Assembly: GCF_018604545.1 (NCBI RefSeq)
Contig: NZ_CP075896.1
Location: 1,178,001-1,242,000 of the forward strand
From: Streptomyces koelreuteriae
GTDB taxonomy: Bacteria; Actinomycetota; Actinomycetes; Streptomycetales; Streptomycetaceae
Reading direction: 5' to 3'
Length of the DNA: 64,000 bases
Shown: one piece after another, positions 1 through 8,597 of the stretch
How positions within the stretch are numbered: the stretch's first letter is position 1
Layout: every line of letters starts with the position of its first letter
Notes under the pieces: model-generated
What the model was told of the DNA's origin: nothing
The model's database searches: none
What the model saw: the letters and a program-made list of their open reading frames with translations, nothing else
Made by a program: the position numbers and the translations under genes

Positions 1-1
1 C

Positions 2-979
2 GGCGCCACCGACACCGCGGCCGGCTGGGCCTGGCGCATCGGCTCCAGCCACGCCCACGGCGGCTACCAGAACCCCCTCGCGGCCTACGCGCTCGGCAAC
101 TACGCCCCGCTGAAGCCCAAGTCGGCGACGGGCGCGGCCGACTGGTCGAAGTCCATGGAACGGCAGCTGGAGTTCTACCGCTGGCTGCAGTCGAGCGAGG
201 GTGCGATCGCCGGCGGCGCGACCAACAGCTGGGCGGGCCGGTACGCGACCCCGCCCGCCGGGAAGTCGACGTTCTACGGCATGTACTACGACGAGAAGCC
301 CGTGTACCACGACCCGCCGTCCAACCAGTGGTTCGGCTTCCAGGCGTGGTCCATGGAGCGGGTCGCCGAGCTGTACCAGCAGACGGGCAACGCGCAGGCC
401 AAGACGGTCCTCGACAAGTGGGTCGACTGGGCGCTGTCCAAGACCACGTTCAACCCGGACGGCACGTTCCGGATCCCGTCGACGCTGCAGTGGTCGGGCC
501 AGCCCGACACGTGGAACGCCTCCAGCCCCGGCTCCAACAGCGGGCTGCGCGTCACCGTCGCCGACTACACGAACGATGTCGGTGTGGCGGCCTCGTACGC
601 CAAGACCTTGACGTACTACGCGGACCGCTCCGGTGACACGGAGGCCGGTGCGGCGGCGAAGAAGCTGCTGGACGGGATGTGGGACAACCACCAGGACGCG
701 CTCGGGATCGCCGTTCCGGAGAACCGGGCCGACTACAACCGGTTCGACGATCCGGTGTACGTCCCGAGCGGCTGGACGGGCACGATGCCGAACGGTGACG
801 CGATCAACTCGTCGTCGACGTTCGACTCGATCCGGTCCTTCTACGAGGACGACCCGGCCTGGTCGAAGATCGAGAGCTATCTGGCGGGCGGTGCGGTTCC
901 GTCGTTCACGTATCACCGGTTCTGGGCTCAGGCGGATATCGCGCTTGCCATGGGCTCGTACGCGGAGCTTCTCGAATAG
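2..979 (+). CDS. GH48 cellulase (reducing-end cellobiohydrolase), C-terminal part
   Basis: Open reading frame already running at base 2, so the 5' end lies outside the window; 325 residues are visible and a stop follows at 979. The protein has the Trp/Tyr-rich (alpha/alpha)6-barrel character of glycoside hydrolase family 48, with WAWRIGSSHAHGG, NQWFGFQAWSMERVAELY and a final FTYHRFWAQADIAL that I recognise as the GH48 C-terminus. GH48 enzymes are processive secreted exo-cellulases that release cellobiose. No cellulose-binding module follows the catalytic domain, so any module must be N-terminal. It stands just upstream of a GH74 enzyme on the same strand, separated by a hairpin at 1123-1153. 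An internal ATG at 155 lies inside the domain and is not the start. Confidence 0.9.
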   Translation, partial: GATDTAAGWAWRIGSSHAHGGYQNPLAAYALGNYAPLKPKSATGAADWSKSMERQLEFYRWLQSSEGAIAGGATNSWAGRYATPPAGKSTFYGMYYDEKPVYHDPPSNQWFGFQAWSMERVAELYQQTGNAQAKTVLDKWVDWALSKTTFNPDGTFRIPSTLQWSGQPDTWNASSPGSNSGLRVTVADYTNDVGVAASYAKTLTYYADRSGDTEAGAAAKKLLDGMWDNHQDALGIAVPENRADYNRFDDPVYVPSGWTGTMPNGDAINSSSTFDSIRSFYEDDPAWSKIESYLAGGAVPSFTYHRFWAQADIALAMGSYAELLE

Positions 980-1018
980 CCCCCGCCGGGCGCTCCGCGG
1001 GTGGAGCGGGTTCTTCGG

Positions 1019-1061
1019 CTGCGGGCCCGGCTGTGGCTGGTCGCGCAGTTCCCCGCGCCCC
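1019..1061 (+). repeat. Dispersed intergenic repeat, copy 1
   Basis: Core GTCGCGCAGTTCCCCGCG-CCCC preceded by a GCGGG/TGGCTG segment. The same element recurs at 21526-21570 and 30707-30750. All copies are in + orientation, about 30-55 nt after the stop codon of a + strand gene. Function unknown. Confidence 0.7.
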
Positions 1062-1122
1062 CAAGAACAGCGTCCGAAGCTCTGCGTACGTGGCCCTGCA
1101 CCTGACGCGGGGCCACCTCGGT

Positions 1123-1153
1123 CGGGCGGCTCCACCCGCACGGGAGCCGCCCG
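1123..1153 (+). terminator. Hairpin between GH48 and GH74 genes
   Basis: Perfect 11-bp stem (1123-1133 with 1143-1153) and a 9-nt loop, no T tract. It could end GH48 transcription. It lies only 36 nt before the GH74 start, so it may instead sit in the GH74 leader. Confidence 0.5.
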
Positions 1154-1189
1154 GCCCTCGCACGTCCCCCTCACGGAAGGACCCCCACC

Positions 1190-3844
1190 GTGCGAAGAAC
1201 CCGTATCCTCACCGCCGTGCTCGCGCTGGCCGCCGGGCTGCTGTCGGGTGCGCCCTCCGCCCTGGCTGCTGATCCGGACTCGACGAAGCTCGCCGCCGAT
1301 ACCTACACCTGGAAGAACGCCCGGATCGACGGGGGCGGGTTCGTTCCCGGGATCGTCTTCAACCGGAGCGAGAAGAACCTCGCCTACGCCCGTACCGACA
1401 TCGGCGGCGTGTACCGCTGGCAGGAGGCGTCGAAGAGCTGGACGCCGCTGCTGGACTCGGTCGGGTGGGACGACTGGGGGCACACGGGTGTGGTGAGCGT
1501 CGCGTCCGACTCCGTCGACCCGAACAAGGTCTACGCGGCGGTCGGGACGTACACCAACAGCTGGGACCCGAAGAACGGCGCCGTCATGCGGTCCTCCGAC
1601 CGGGGCGCGAGCTGGCAGAAGGCGAATCTGCCGTTCAAGCTGGGCGGCAACATGCCGGGGCGGGGCATGGGCGAGCGGCTGGCGGTCGACCCGAACCGCA
1701 ACAGCGTGCTGTACCTGGGCGCGCCCAGCGGCAAGGGGCTGTGGCGGTCGACGGACTCGGGCGTGACGTGGTCGCAGGTGACGAACTTCCCGAACGTCGG
1801 GAACTACGTGCAGGATCCGAGCGACACGTCCGGCTACGCCTCCGACAACCAGGGCATCGTCTGGGTCAGCTTCGACGAGTCGACGGGCACCTCGGGCAAC
1901 GCCACGAAGACGCTCTACGTCGGGGTCGCCGACGCGGAGAACGCGGTGTACCGCTCGACGGACGCGGGCGCGACCTGGCAGCGGCTGGCCGGACAGCCGA
2001 CGGGCCAGCTGGCGCACAAGGGCGTCCTGGACGCGAAGAACGGCTACCTGTATGTCGCCTACAGCGACAAGGGCGGCCCGTACGACGGCGGCAAGGGCCG
2101 GCTGTGGCGGTACGCGACCGGGACCGGGACCTGGACGAACATCAGCCCGGTGGCGGAGGCCGACACGTTCTACGGCTTCAGCGGGCTGACGGTGGACCGG
2201 CAGAAGCCGGGCACGGTGATGGCCACGGCGTACAGCGCCTGGTGGCCGGACACGCAGATCTTCCGTTCCACGGACAGCGGGGCGACCTGGACCAAGGCGT
2301 GGGACTACACGTCGTACCCCAACCGTGAGAACCGCTACACGATGGACGTCTCGTCCTCGCCGTGGCTGACATGGGGCGCGAACCCGGCGCCTCCCGAACA
2401 GACCCCGAAGCTGGGCTGGATGACGGAGTCGATGGAGATCGACCCGTTCGACTCCGCCCGCCTGATGTACGGGACGGGCGCGACGATCTACGGCACCGAG
2501 AACCTCACGAACTGGGACAGCGGCGGGAAGTTCACGGTCAAGCCGATGGTGCGGGGCCTGGAGGAGACGGCGGTCAACGACCTCGCCTCTCCCCCGTCCG
2601 GTGCCCCGCTGCTGAGCGCGCTCGGCGATGTCGGCGGCTTCCGTCACACGGACCTGACCAAGGTGCCGTCGATGATGTTCACCCAGCCGAACTTCACGAC
2701 GACCACGAGCCTGGACTTCGCCGAGTCGAACCCGAACACGGTCGTCCGGGTCGGCAACCTCGACTCGGGCCCGCACATCGCGTTCTCGACGGACAACGGC
2801 GCCAACTGGTTCGCGGGCACCGACCCTTCGGGGGTGAGCGGCGGCGGCACGGTCGCGGCGGCGGCCGACGGCAGCCGGTTCGTGTGGAGTCCGCAGGGCG
2901 CCGGCGTGCACCACGCGACGGGCTTCGGCACGTCCTGGCAGGCCTCCGGCGGGATCCCGGCCGGGGCCGTCGTCGAGTCGGACCGGGTCGACCCGAAGAC
3001 CTTCTACGGCTTCAAGTCGGGGAAGTTCTACGTCAGTACGGACGGCGGGGCGACGTTCAAGGAGTCCCCGGCCGGCGGACTGCCGAGCGGCGACAGCGTC
3101 CGCTTCAAGGCCCTGCCCGGCGGAAAGGGCGATGTGTGGCTGGCGGGCGGCGCGAGCGACGGGGCGTACGGCCTGTGGCACTCCACGGACGGCGGGGCGA
3201 GCTTCACCAAGCTCTCGAACGTCGAGCAGGCCGACACGATCGGCTTCGGCAAGGCGGCACCCGGCGCGACCTACCAGACCCTCTACACGAGCGCGAAGAT
3301 CGGCGGCGTACGCGGCATCTTCCGCTCCACGGACAAGGGCGTGAGCTGGACGCGCGTCAACGACGACGCCCACCAGTGGGGCTGGACGGGCGCGGCCATC
3401 ACCGGCGATCCGAGGGTCTACGGCCGTGTGTACGTCTCGACGAACGGCCGTGGCGTCATCTACGGCGACAGCTCCGACGGCGGCACCACGGACCCGGGGC
3501 CCGGCCCCGATCCGACCCCGACGGGCGCCTGCAAGGTGACGTACAAGGTCACCAACCAGTGGTCGGGCGGCTTCCAGGCGGACGTCCAGCTCACCAACAC
3601 CGGGACCGGCCCATGGAACGGCTGGTCGCTGAGCTGGCCCTTCCCCGACGGGCAGAAGCTGACCCAGGCCTGGAACGCCGAGGCCGCGCAGTCGGGTTCC
3701 ACGGTGACCGCGAAGAACGTCGGCTGGAACGCGAACGTGGCGGCCGGCTCGTCGGTGAGCTTCGGGTTCACGGGAAGCTGGTCGGGGACGAACGCGAAAC
3801 CGACGGCGTTCAAGGTCGGGGACCAGAGCTGCACGGTCGCCTGA
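1190..3844 (+). CDS. Secreted GH74 xyloglucanase with C-terminal CBM2
   Basis: 884 residues from a GTG start preceded by GGAAGGA at about 1175-1181. Residues 1-27 are a signal peptide ending ALA-ADPD. Residues 28-760 are the GH74 double seven-bladed beta-propeller, with repeated 'RS(T/S)D.G.TW' blade motifs. The two catalytic aspartates of the family are visible as Asp70 (TDIGG) and Asp480 (GDVGG). A Pro/Gly/Thr linker leads to a family 2 carbohydrate-binding module at 779-884, with paired cysteines and surface Trp residues. The family hydrolyses beta-1,4-glucan backbones, mainly xyloglucan. Together with the upstream GH48 it forms a plant cell wall degradation pair. I see no CebR-type TGGGAGCGCTCCCA operator upstream. 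Confidence 0.95.
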   Translation: MRRTRILTAVLALAAGLLSGAPSALAADPDSTKLAADTYTWKNARIDGGGFVPGIVFNRSEKNLAYARTDIGGVYRWQEASKSWTPLLDSVGWDDWGHTGVVSVASDSVDPNKVYAAVGTYTNSWDPKNGAVMRSSDRGASWQKANLPFKLGGNMPGRGMGERLAVDPNRNSVLYLGAPSGKGLWRSTDSGVTWSQVTNFPNVGNYVQDPSDTSGYASDNQGIVWVSFDESTGTSGNATKTLYVGVADAENAVYRSTDAGATWQRLAGQPTGQLAHKGVLDAKNGYLYVAYSDKGGPYDGGKGRLWRYATGTGTWTNISPVAEADTFYGFSGLTVDRQKPGTVMATAYSAWWPDTQIFRSTDSGATWTKAWDYTSYPNRENRYTMDVSSSPWLTWGANPAPPEQTPKLGWMTESMEIDPFDSARLMYGTGATIYGTENLTNWDSGGKFTVKPMVRGLEETAVNDLASPPSGAPLLSALGDVGGFRHTDLTKVPSMMFTQPNFTTTTSLDFAESNPNTVVRVGNLDSGPHIAFSTDNGANWFAGTDPSGVSGGGTVAAAADGSRFVWSPQGAGVHHATGFGTSWQASGGIPAGAVVESDRVDPKTFYGFKSGKFYVSTDGGATFKESPAGGLPSGDSVRFKALPGGKGDVWLAGGASDGAYGLWHSTDGGASFTKLSNVEQADTIGFGKAAPGATYQTLYTSAKIGGVRGIFRSTDKGVSWTRVNDDAHQWGWTGAAITGDPRVYGRVYVSTNGRGVIYGDSSDGGTTDPGPGPDPTPTGACKVTYKVTNQWSGGFQADVQLTNTGTGPWNGWSLSWPFPDGQKLTQAWNAEAAQSGSTVTAKNVGWNANVAAGSSVSFGFTGSWSGTNAKPTAFKVGDQSCTVA

Positions 3845-3855
3845 CCGACTTGTCG

Positions 3856-3887
3856 GAGGGCGCGTACCGGAGACGGCACGCGCCCTC
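3856..3887 (+). terminator. Terminator after GH74 gene
   Basis: Perfect 10-bp stem (3856-3865 with 3878-3887) beginning 12 nt after the stop codon; GC-rich, no T run. Confidence 0.65.
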
Positions 3888-3994
3888 TCCCCGCCAGGGC
3901 CGATCACGAACTGATCACCTTAACCGCCCACCTCTCACATATTCTTCACACCTCCCGTTACGCTCACCCCCCACGAAATACCTCAGGGGGGTCC

Positions 3995-4624
3995 ATGTCG
4001 TACACCCAGCCTCCGCCTCCGCCGCCTCTGCCGCCCGGCTTCGGGCCGCCGCCCTCCCCGCCGCCTCCCCGGCCGTCCTGGACCCGCAAGCGCGTCCTGA
4101 TACCCGTCGCTGCCGTCATCCTCCTGATCGGCATGGGGATCGGATCCGCCGGGAACAGCGGCGGCAGCGAGAAGACCTCGGCTGAGCCGCGACCCACTGT
4201 CACCGTCACCGAGAAGGCGCAGGCGGACGGCGAGGCCGAACCGGCGCCCACGGTGACCGTCACCAAGACCGCCACGGCCAAAGCCAAGGTGAAGGCGAAG
4301 CCCGAGGTGGACACCGCGGACGACGCCGAGGCCGCCCCCGAGGGCAAGGCGGTGTTCAAGGTGTGGGGCTCGGCCCCGTCCGGGGTCGACATCACCTACG
4401 GCAACGACGGCACCAACCTCCAGGGCAAAGGCCTGCCCATGGAGAAGACCTTGAGCGTCAAGGACGACGCCCTCTACTACCAGGTGACCGCGCAGCTCAT
4501 GGGCGGCGGCGACATCCAGTGCTCCGTCACCATCGACGGCGAGACCAAGTCCGGCCGGGCCCAGGGCGGCTACAACATCTGTTCCGCCCAGCTCAACAGC
4601 GACTTCAGCGGCGGCTTCAGTTAG
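3995..4624 (+). CDS. Membrane-anchored MmpS-like protein with proline-rich N-terminus
   Basis: 209 residues; ATG preceded by a GGGGGG run. Residues 1-30 are a cytoplasmic proline stretch (PPPPPPLPPGFGPPP). One transmembrane segment follows at about 34-51 (RVLIPVAAVILLIGMGIG). A Thr/Val and Ala/Lys linker leads to a C-terminal beta domain (about 118-209: VFKVWGSAPSGVDITYGNDG...) like the exported domain of mycobacterial MmpS proteins, with two cysteines that may pair. The domain match is by eye; MmpS proteins accompany RND transporters in mycobacteria, but no MmpL lies here. The function is not known and the gene appears monocistronic. Confidence 0.75.
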   Translation: MSYTQPPPPPPLPPGFGPPPSPPPPRPSWTRKRVLIPVAAVILLIGMGIGSAGNSGGSEKTSAEPRPTVTVTEKAQADGEAEPAPTVTVTKTATAKAKVKAKPEVDTADDAEAAPEGKAVFKVWGSAPSGVDITYGNDGTNLQGKGLPMEKTLSVKDDALYYQVTAQLMGGGDIQCSVTIDGETKSGRAQGGYNICSAQLNSDFSGGFS

Positions 4625-4644
4625 ACCGCGCCCCGCTGTCGGGA

Positions 4645-4683
4645 CCGGTGGGTGCGTGCTCCCCCATGGCGCGCACCCACCGG
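4645..4683. terminator. Bidirectional terminator between convergent genes
   Basis: Perfect 12-bp stem (4645-4656 with 4672-4683) lying between the MmpS-like stop (4624) and the PL11 lyase stop (4688), so it can serve both strands. Confidence 0.7.
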
Positions 4684-4687
4684 AGTC

Positions 4688-6598
4688 TCACGGGGTGTAG
4701 ACCGTCGGCCTCGGAGCCGTCGGCATGGCGTTGCCCAGGAAGTAACTCGGGTGCGGGGGCTGGTTGTACGCGGTGTTCTGCCAGGCCAGGGCCGTGCGGT
4801 ACTGGGTGTCGTGGAGCAGGGTCGTGATCCTCGTGTTCGTCTCGTGCGGGGTCGAGTAGACGCGCAGGGCCGTGTTGTCGCTGGTGCGCCAGATGACCTC
4901 CTCACGCCAGTCGCCGAGGAGGTCGCCGGACAGAACGGGGGTGGACTTGGTGCCGTTGTTGGAGGAGACGCCGGAGCCGGTCAGGAGGCGGGTGTCGCCG
5001 GACGTGCCGTACTTGTCGATGCGGGTGCCGTCGAGGAGTTCACGGACCGGGTCGCCGTCCCACCAGGACAGGAAGTTGACGCTGGAGGGTTCCCGCCCGA
5101 GGGAGGCACCGGTCGCCGAGCGCAGGGTGGTGTCGGAGGCGGACCAGGACTCGGCTCCCGCGCTGCCCGCGTAGATGTCGCCGGAGACTCCCCGGCCGTT
5201 GTCGGCGCCGGAGGCGGTCTTCCAGAGGATCGCGCCCGTGCGGGCGTCGGCCATCCAGGAGCCGGGCTGGCTCGTGCTCTCGGAGACCTTGAAGTACTCC
5301 AGGCCCGCGCGGGAGGGATCGAGGTCACCGACGTGGCCGGCGTCGCCGTGGCCCAGCTTGGTGGTCCAGAGCCCGCCTCCGTTGTCGTCGACGGTCATCG
5401 CGCCGTAGACGATCTCGTCCTTGCCGTCCGCGTCGACGTCCGCGACGGACAGGCTGTGGTTGCCCTGGCCGTCGTAGCCCTTGCCGCTGTTGGTGGAGGA
5501 GTTGGTGTCGAAGGTCCAGCGGCGGGTGAAGGAGCCGTTCCGCCAGTCCCAGGCGGCGATCACCGTGCGGGTGTAGTAGCCGCGCGCCATGATCAGGGAG
5601 GGGCGTGAGCCGTCCAGGTACGCCGTGCCCGCGAGGAAGCGGTCGACGCGGTTGCCGTAGGAGTCGCCCCAGGAGGAGACGGTGCCACGGGCCGGGACGT
5701 AGTCGACGCTCTGCATCGCCTTGCCCGTCTGCCCGTTGAACATGGTCAGGAACTCGGGCCCGGCCAGCACATAGCCGCTGGAGTTGCGGTGGTCGGCCGA
5801 GGAACTGCCGATGACCGTGCCCGTGCCGTCCCGGGTGCCGTCGGCGGTCTTCATGGCGACCTCGGCCCTGCCGTCGCCGTCGTAGTCGTACACCTGGAAC
5901 TGCGTGTAGTGCGCGCCGGAGCGGATGTTGCGGCCCAGGTCGATGCGCCACAGCCGGGTGCCGTCGAGCTTGATGCCGTCGACGACGGTGTTGCCCGTGT
6001 AGCCGGACTGGGAGTTGTCCTTGGCATTGGTGGGCTGCCACTTCAGGACGAGGTCCAGGGCGCCGTCGCCGTCGAGGTCGCCGAGGGAGGCGTCGTTGGC
6101 GTCGTAGGTGTACGCCACCCCGTCGGGGGTCGTGCCACCGGAGGGCGGGGAGATCGGGATGTCCTTGTAGCCGGTTCGGAACTGGACCGCGTGCACCGAG
6201 TCGCCCTGCTCCGTGCCGTTCACCACCGCGCGGACGGTGTAGTCGGCCTGGGCGGGGGCGCCGGAGTGGAAGTAGTTCGTGGAGCCGGTGACCGGCGTGG
6301 AGTTGACCTTCGTACCGGCCCGGTAGACGTTGAAGGAGACGTTGTCAGGGTCCGTGCCGAGCCAGCGCCAGCTCACCAGGTTGCCGCTGCCGGTGTGGAC
6401 GCTGACCACGCCCCGGTCGAGCTTCTCGACCTGGCGGGCGGTGGCGGCCATGGGGGCCCCTCCCGCGCGAGTCAGTTCGAGCGTGGGGGAGCTGTCGCCG
6501 GTGGCGAAGGTGGTCAGGCCGGCGCCGGCGAGTGCCGCCGTGGCCACGGCCACCGGGAGGAGCACACGGCGTCTGCGGTGCGTGTGGGGGTGCTTCAC
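4688..6598 (-). CDS. Secreted rhamnogalacturonan lyase, PL11
   Basis: 636 residues from a GTG start with AGGAGG at 6607-6612. The signal peptide runs to about residue 33 with basic RRRR and a hydrophobic core. An N-terminal Fn3-like beta domain (about 55-150) is followed by the eight-bladed propeller of polysaccharide lyase family 11. It carries repeated calcium-type loops DLDGDG, DYDGDGRAEV and DVDADGKDEI, the GHGDAGHVGDLDP segment, and the end GNAMPTAPRPTVYTP. The family cleaves the rhamnose-galacturonate backbone of pectin by beta-elimination (YesW/YesX type). Its C-terminus lacks an extra carbohydrate-binding module. With GH48 and GH74 it completes a plant-wall set. The WYL regulator lies directly upstream on the same strand, but a hairpin at 6611-6640 separates them. 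Confidence 0.92.
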   Translation of the reverse strand: MKHPHTHRRRRVLLPVAVATAALAGAGLTTFATGDSSPTLELTRAGGAPMAATARQVEKLDRGVVSVHTGSGNLVSWRWLGTDPDNVSFNVYRAGTKVNSTPVTGSTNYFHSGAPAQADYTVRAVVNGTEQGDSVHAVQFRTGYKDIPISPPSGGTTPDGVAYTYDANDASLGDLDGDGALDLVLKWQPTNAKDNSQSGYTGNTVVDGIKLDGTRLWRIDLGRNIRSGAHYTQFQVYDYDGDGRAEVAMKTADGTRDGTGTVIGSSSADHRNSSGYVLAGPEFLTMFNGQTGKAMQSVDYVPARGTVSSWGDSYGNRVDRFLAGTAYLDGSRPSLIMARGYYTRTVIAAWDWRNGSFTRRWTFDTNSSTNSGKGYDGQGNHSLSVADVDADGKDEIVYGAMTVDDNGGGLWTTKLGHGDAGHVGDLDPSRAGLEYFKVSESTSQPGSWMADARTGAILWKTASGADNGRGVSGDIYAGSAGAESWSASDTTLRSATGASLGREPSSVNFLSWWDGDPVRELLDGTRIDKYGTSGDTRLLTGSGVSSNNGTKSTPVLSGDLLGDWREEVIWRTSDNTALRVYSTPHETNTRITTLLHDTQYRTALAWQNTAYNQPPHPSYFLGNAMPTAPRPTVYTP

Positions 6599-6610
6599 GT
6601 GACGGACCTC

Positions 6611-6640
6611 CTGAGAGGACGGGCGGGTTCCGCCTCTCAG
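6611..6640 (-). terminator. Hairpin over the WYL stop and PL11 leader
   Basis: Perfect 8-bp stem CTGAGAGG (6611-6618) with CCTCTCAG (6633-6640). It spans the WYL stop codon and touches the PL11 Shine-Dalgarno (6607-6612). It could terminate WYL transcripts or restrict read-through translation of the lyase. Confidence 0.5.
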
Positions 6641-7605
6641 TCGCCGCCGGGTGCGCGGGAGTTGCCGTACCGCTCGGCCAGTTCGGCGACCGTGCGGGCG
6701 ATGCGCGAGCGCAGTTCGTCCGGGGCCAGCACCTCGATGCCCGTGCCGAGGCGCAGGAATTCGGCGTGGGCGTGCTCGACGGACTCGATGGGGACCGTCG
6801 CGCGCGTCCAGCCGTCCTCGTCGGTATGTCCGTCGCGGCGGACCGCCTCCCCCGCCGGGCCGGTGAGCGTCGCCCCCGGGGCCAGCCGCACCACCGCCTC
6901 GCCGCGGTGCAGCAGGTCGTGGAAATCGCGCTGGTACGCCGCCCAGTAGGCGGCCAGATCGAAGTCGGCGGGGCGGGAGAACTCCTCGTCGCCGGTGGTG
7001 AGTTCGAGGATCTGGTCGACGCGGAAGGTCCGCGGTCCCGGCCCCGCGACGACGTACCAGCGGCCCGCCTTCAGCACCAGCCCGTACGGCTCCAGACGGC
7101 GCTCCACGTCGGTGGGCTCGCGCCAGCGGCGGTAGCGGACGTGCAGCACCCGTCCGCTCCAGACGGCGTCGGCGACGGCCGGGAGGTGCGGGGTGTCGTC
7201 GGCGTCGGTGTACCAGCCGGGGGCGTCCAGGTGGAAGCGGCCGCTGATCCGGTCGGCGTGGGTGCGCAGCTCCGCCGGCAGGGCGGCACGCACCTTGAGC
7301 TGGGCGGCGGCCAGGACCGAGCCGAGGCCGAGCTGGGCTGCCGCGGCGGGGGCGCCCGCGAGGAAGAGCGCCTCGGCCTCGCCGCTGGTGAGGCCGGTGA
7401 GACGAGTGCGGTAGCCGTCGAGGAGGCGGTAGCCGCCTGCGTGGCCCGCGTCGCCGTACAGCGGGATACCGGCGGCGCCCAGGGCCTCCACGTCCCGGTA
7501 CACCGTCCGCACCGACACCTCCAGCTCCTCGGCGAGCTGGGCGGCGGTCATCCGGCCGCGGGTCTGGAGCAGCAGGAGGATGGAGACGAGTCGGCTGGAC
7601 TTCAC
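6637..7605 (-). CDS. HTH/WYL-domain transcriptional regulator
   Basis: 322 residues from GTG at 7605 (MKSSRLVSILLLLQ); an in-frame GTG at 7611 is an alternative, and a far upstream extension is antisense to the neighbour. The N-terminal winged helix (about 1-60, MTAAQLAEELEVSVRTVYRDVEAL) is of the DeoR/HTH_11 type. A WYL ligand-sensing domain occupies about 145-225 (VERRLEPYGLVLKAGRWYVVA) with a WCX-like C-terminus. WYL regulators often sense nucleic acid or metabolite ligands. No Shine-Dalgarno is visible, so the mRNA may be leaderless. It is divergent, with 39 nt between start codons, from the 7645 gene pair, which is its most likely target. Confidence 0.88.
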   Translation of the reverse strand: MKSSRLVSILLLLQTRGRMTAAQLAEELEVSVRTVYRDVEALGAAGIPLYGDAGHAGGYRLLDGYRTRLTGLTSGEAEALFLAGAPAAAAQLGLGSVLAAAQLKVRAALPAELRTHADRISGRFHLDAPGWYTDADDTPHLPAVADAVWSGRVLHVRYRRWREPTDVERRLEPYGLVLKAGRWYVVAGPGPRTFRVDQILELTTGDEEFSRPADFDLAAYWAAYQRDFHDLLHRGEAVVRLAPGATLTGPAGEAVRRDGHTDEDGWTRATVPIESVEHAHAEFLRLGTGIEVLAPDELRSRIARTVAELAERYGNSRAPGGD

Positions 7606-7644
7606 TGACACAGGATGGCAGTGAAGCGGCCTTAGCGTCCCGCC

Positions 7645-8124
7645 ATGCCCTTCACGGAGAAACACCTGACCGTGCCGCCGCCGATCGAGGTGGCGGGACG
7701 GTGGGTCAAGCGCTACCACGTGACCGCCGACCCGGCGGGCATCGCACCCGAGGTCGAGGAGAGCGCCTACCGCTTCCTGCCCACACTGCTGCCGAAGCCG
7801 GACGGCACTCCCCCGGCGGCGTTCGTCGTCCTGCACCGGGGCGGTGACGACGGCGCCTATCTCAACGCCTACAGCTGGGTGTGGGACAACGTCCTGCACT
7901 TCGGGGGCGCGGCGGCGGGGCAGCCCGTCCTCGGCTGCCCGGACCACGACCCCACCCACTTCGTCGCGCCCGGCAAGCCGTGGATCGGCTGCGTCTGGGA
8001 GCTGCCGCCGATCCTGCACGAACGCGACGCCTGGGTGCGCCACATGCTCGCCCCCGACACCCCCGACCTCGACGCCTACCTGGCCGACTCCCTGCCTGAG
8101 GGAACCACTGGAGACCGCTCATGA
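7645..8124 (+). CDS. Conserved hypothetical protein, divergent from WYL regulator
   Basis: 159 residues, no signal peptide or membrane segment. I do not recognise the family. It is rich in Trp, His and Pro, with clustered GCPDHDPTHFV and WIGCVWELPPILHERDAWVRHML. An apparent -10 TAGCGT (7633-7638) sits 6 nt before the ATG, and with no Shine-Dalgarno this suggests a leaderless mRNA. Its stop overlaps the next start (ATGA, 8121-8124), so the two genes are translationally coupled and probably act together. Divergent placement suggests control by the WYL protein (inference). Confidence 0.8.
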   Translation: MPFTEKHLTVPPPIEVAGRWVKRYHVTADPAGIAPEVEESAYRFLPTLLPKPDGTPPAAFVVLHRGGDDGAYLNAYSWVWDNVLHFGGAAAGQPVLGCPDHDPTHFVAPGKPWIGCVWELPPILHERDAWVRHMLAPDTPDLDAYLADSLPEGTTGDRS

Positions 8125-8597
8125 GCAGCCCGCACGACTTCGACTTCTTCCACGGCGCCTGGCAGGTCCGGCACCGCAAGCTGACCGATTTCCTCGACCC
8201 GGGGAGCGCCTGGGAGGAGTTCACGGGCACCAGCGACTGCCGCCCGCTGTTCGACGGGACGGCCAACCTCGACGAGATCGACATGCCGCACCTGGGCTCC
8301 AAGGGCGCGACCCTGCGGCTGTTCGACCCGGCCACGAAGCTGTGGTCGCTGAGCTGGGCCTCCAGCCGCACCGGCACCCTGTTCCCGCCCGTCTTCGGTC
8401 GGTTCGAGGGCGACCGGGGTGAGTTCACCGGCAACGACACGCACGACGGCAAGGACGTGCTGGTGCGGTTCGTGTGGTCGGGGGTGCGGGACACCGCCGC
8501 CCGCTGGGAGCAGGCGTTCTCCCTGGACGGCGGCCGGACCTGGCTGACCAACTGGATCATGGACTTCAGCCGGCCGGAGGGTCCGCCGGCTTCCTGA
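8121..8597 (+). CDS. DUF1579-like lipocalin-type protein
   Basis: 158 residues starting within the stop of the preceding gene. It begins HDFDFFHGAWQVRHRKL and continues with alternating beta strands (LRLFDPATKLWSLSWAS, FEGDRGEFTG, VRFVWSGV..ARWEQAFS). I associate this pattern with DUF1579-type small beta-barrels whose role is unknown. The last 32 nt overlap the convergent methyltransferase gene, so there is no room for a terminator. Confidence 0.75.
   Translation: MSSPHDFDFFHGAWQVRHRKLTDFLDPGSAWEEFTGTSDCRPLFDGTANLDEIDMPHLGSKGATLRLFDPATKLWSLSWASSRTGTLFPPVFGRFEGDRGEFTGNDTHDGKDVLVRFVWSGVRDTAARWEQAFSLDGGRTWLTNWIMDFSRPEGPPAS

Noticed and set aside
4652..6949. Long open frames on the + strand opposite the PL11 gene
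   Set aside because: Gly/Val/Arg-rich low-complexity translations typical of antisense frames in GC-rich DNA; the minus-strand lyase explains the region.
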